This document shows positions 35,376 through 35,812 of a stretch of DNA of 35,812 nucleotides, in pieces. The notes under the pieces are model-generated. The model searched no databases. It saw only the letters and a list, made by a program, of their open reading frames with translations, and had not been told where the DNA came from. The stretch is from contig NZ_JAEC01000036.1 in NCBI RefSeq assembly GCF_000518705.1, positions 6,915 to 42,726 of the forward strand. The letters are read 5' to 3'. Both the position numbers and the translations under genes were made by a program. Source of the DNA: Shewanella colwelliana ATCC 39565. Lineage in GTDB: Bacteria > Pseudomonadota > Gammaproteobacteria > Enterobacterales > Shewanellaceae. Every line of letters begins with the position of its first letter. Within the stretch, counting starts at the first letter, position 1.

Positions 35376-35557
35376 TCTCTTCGATTTAACCTTGCTGCTA
35401 TCACTTGGGCAATCACAAGTTAAATCGTTTCTGGACAAAAGTGTGTTTGCCTTGGAATGAAGGTGTTGGCATTTTTGGCTTGTGACATTTGACGAAGTTG
35501 TTTTTATTTATTGATGGTAGCGTTGACTTTCATTGTTTTGAATTGCTTGCAGCAGGC
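35376..35557. repeat. Repeat module, copy 2
   Basis: Aligns with copy 1 over its full length (about 182 bp), with scattered substitutions and small gaps. It shares AAGTTAAATCGTTTCTGGAC (35429 on) with copy 3 and GAATGAAGGTGTTGGCATTT with copy 1. Confidence 0.85.
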
Positions 35558-35611
35558 TATTCGTGCAGGTACTTCTGTGACACGCCGCAAGTACGTTCCC
35601 TGTAGGCTCTG

Positions 35612-35631
35612 CCGTGACATCCATGTCACGG
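35612..35631. repeat. Hairpin in spacer 2
   Basis: CCGTGACAT-CC-ATGTCACGG is a perfect 9-bp inverted repeat with a two-base centre. It corresponds in position and core (TGACAT/ATGTCA) to the second hairpin of spacer 1. Confidence 0.85.
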
Positions 35632-35664
35632 AAGGCCACAGCCGCACCTACACCGAGTTTTCAT

Positions 35665-35730
35665 TCTCTTCGATTTAGCCTTATTAGTATGACTTAGGCA
35701 ATCAGAAGTTAAATCGTTTCTGGACAGAAA
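35665..35730. repeat. Repeat module, copy 3 (5' part only)
   Basis: Starts TCTCTTCGATTTAGCCTT and continues to AAGTTAAATCGTTTCTGGAC, then diverges completely. It therefore represents only the first third of the module. Confidence 0.8.
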
Positions 35731-35812
35731 TTGGTTAGAGTCAAAGCTCTTAAAGTGATGATTATTATTAGGGAAAGAATGGCAAGCTGATATACGGTAA
35801 CGCCTAAATAAC

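Larger units (their letters stand above)
34778..35812. other. 1-kb non-coding region built of repeats
   Basis: No open frame with coding character is visible on either strand from the DUF481 stop to the window edge. The stretch consists of diverged copies of a module about 185 bp long, separated by spacers rich in short perfect hairpins. A further end fragment of the module (CAATTGCCTGCAGCAGGCTG, near 34905-34924) precedes the first full copy. Composition resembles neither the neighbouring genes nor a mobile-element gene. Confidence 0.8.

Noticed and set aside
34778..35812. Possible CRISPR array or insertion sequence in the terminal repeat region
   Set aside because: The repeat units are long, few and diverged with unequal spacers, no cas genes or transposase frame are present, and no terminal inverted repeats were found.

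Overview
The window reads as a chromosomal segment of a gammaproteobacterium of the Shewanella type. No species name is visible. The assignment rests on gene order (orn / rsgA-psd-mscM; tolC / nudF-yqiB-cpdA-yqiA-parE; dnaB-alr; rpsF-priB-rpsR-rplI, all as in enteric relatives), on protein resemblance (DUF2333, S46 peptidase, DUF481 barrel), and on intergenic repeats of a kind I associate with Shewanella. Most of the window is conserved core genome. I see no phage, transposase, CRISPR array or frameshifted gene.

Layout. 1-7.7 kb: tRNA-Gly with its own promoter, orn on the minus strand, then rsgA, psd, a DMT transporter, an MscM-like channel and a glycerophosphodiesterase on the plus strand. 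7.9-9.2 kb: a D-2-hydroxyacid dehydrogenase and bfd behind a Fur-like site. 9.2-17.4 kb: a long minus-strand series, nudF-yqiB-cpdA, then yqiA-parE-(PQQ-type dehydrogenase)-parC. The two topoisomerase IV genes are separated only by a secreted beta-propeller enzyme. 17.5-19.1 kb: tolC. 19.1-21.3 kb: minus-strand envelope genes (PCuAC copper chaperone, DUF2333, outer-membrane barrel). 21.3-22.1 kb: an enoyl-CoA isomerase-like protein. 22.1-23.3 kb: a compact four-gene envelope cluster containing PspC. 23.4-28.3 kb: dusA, an SRAP protease, cheX, a POTRA-less Omp85-like barrel and alr. 28.4-32.1 kb: dnaB and an S46 dipeptidyl-peptidase. 32.2-33.9 kb: a heptamer repeat array and the rpsF operon. 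34.0-35.8 kb: a DUF481 barrel followed by about 1 kb of non-coding, repeat-built sequence.

The best candidate for an undescribed system is the cluster at 22,098-23,317. A short exported protein, a 32-residue membrane peptide, a minimal 68-residue PspC and a four-helix membrane protein lie in one direction. The promoter upstream looks like a sigma-54 site (TTGGCAC / TTGTA), with an IHF-like site near -50 and two ATAGCGA repeats 42 bp apart near -83 and -125. That architecture is known for PspF-controlled phage-shock promoters, but no PspA, PspB or PspF gene is present here. The functional link is inference.

Other points worth attention: the S46 peptidase carries Ser at the S1 specificity position; the PCuAC protein ends in a natural five-His tail; and the final kilobase is built from diverged copies of a repeat module separated by hairpin-rich spacers.
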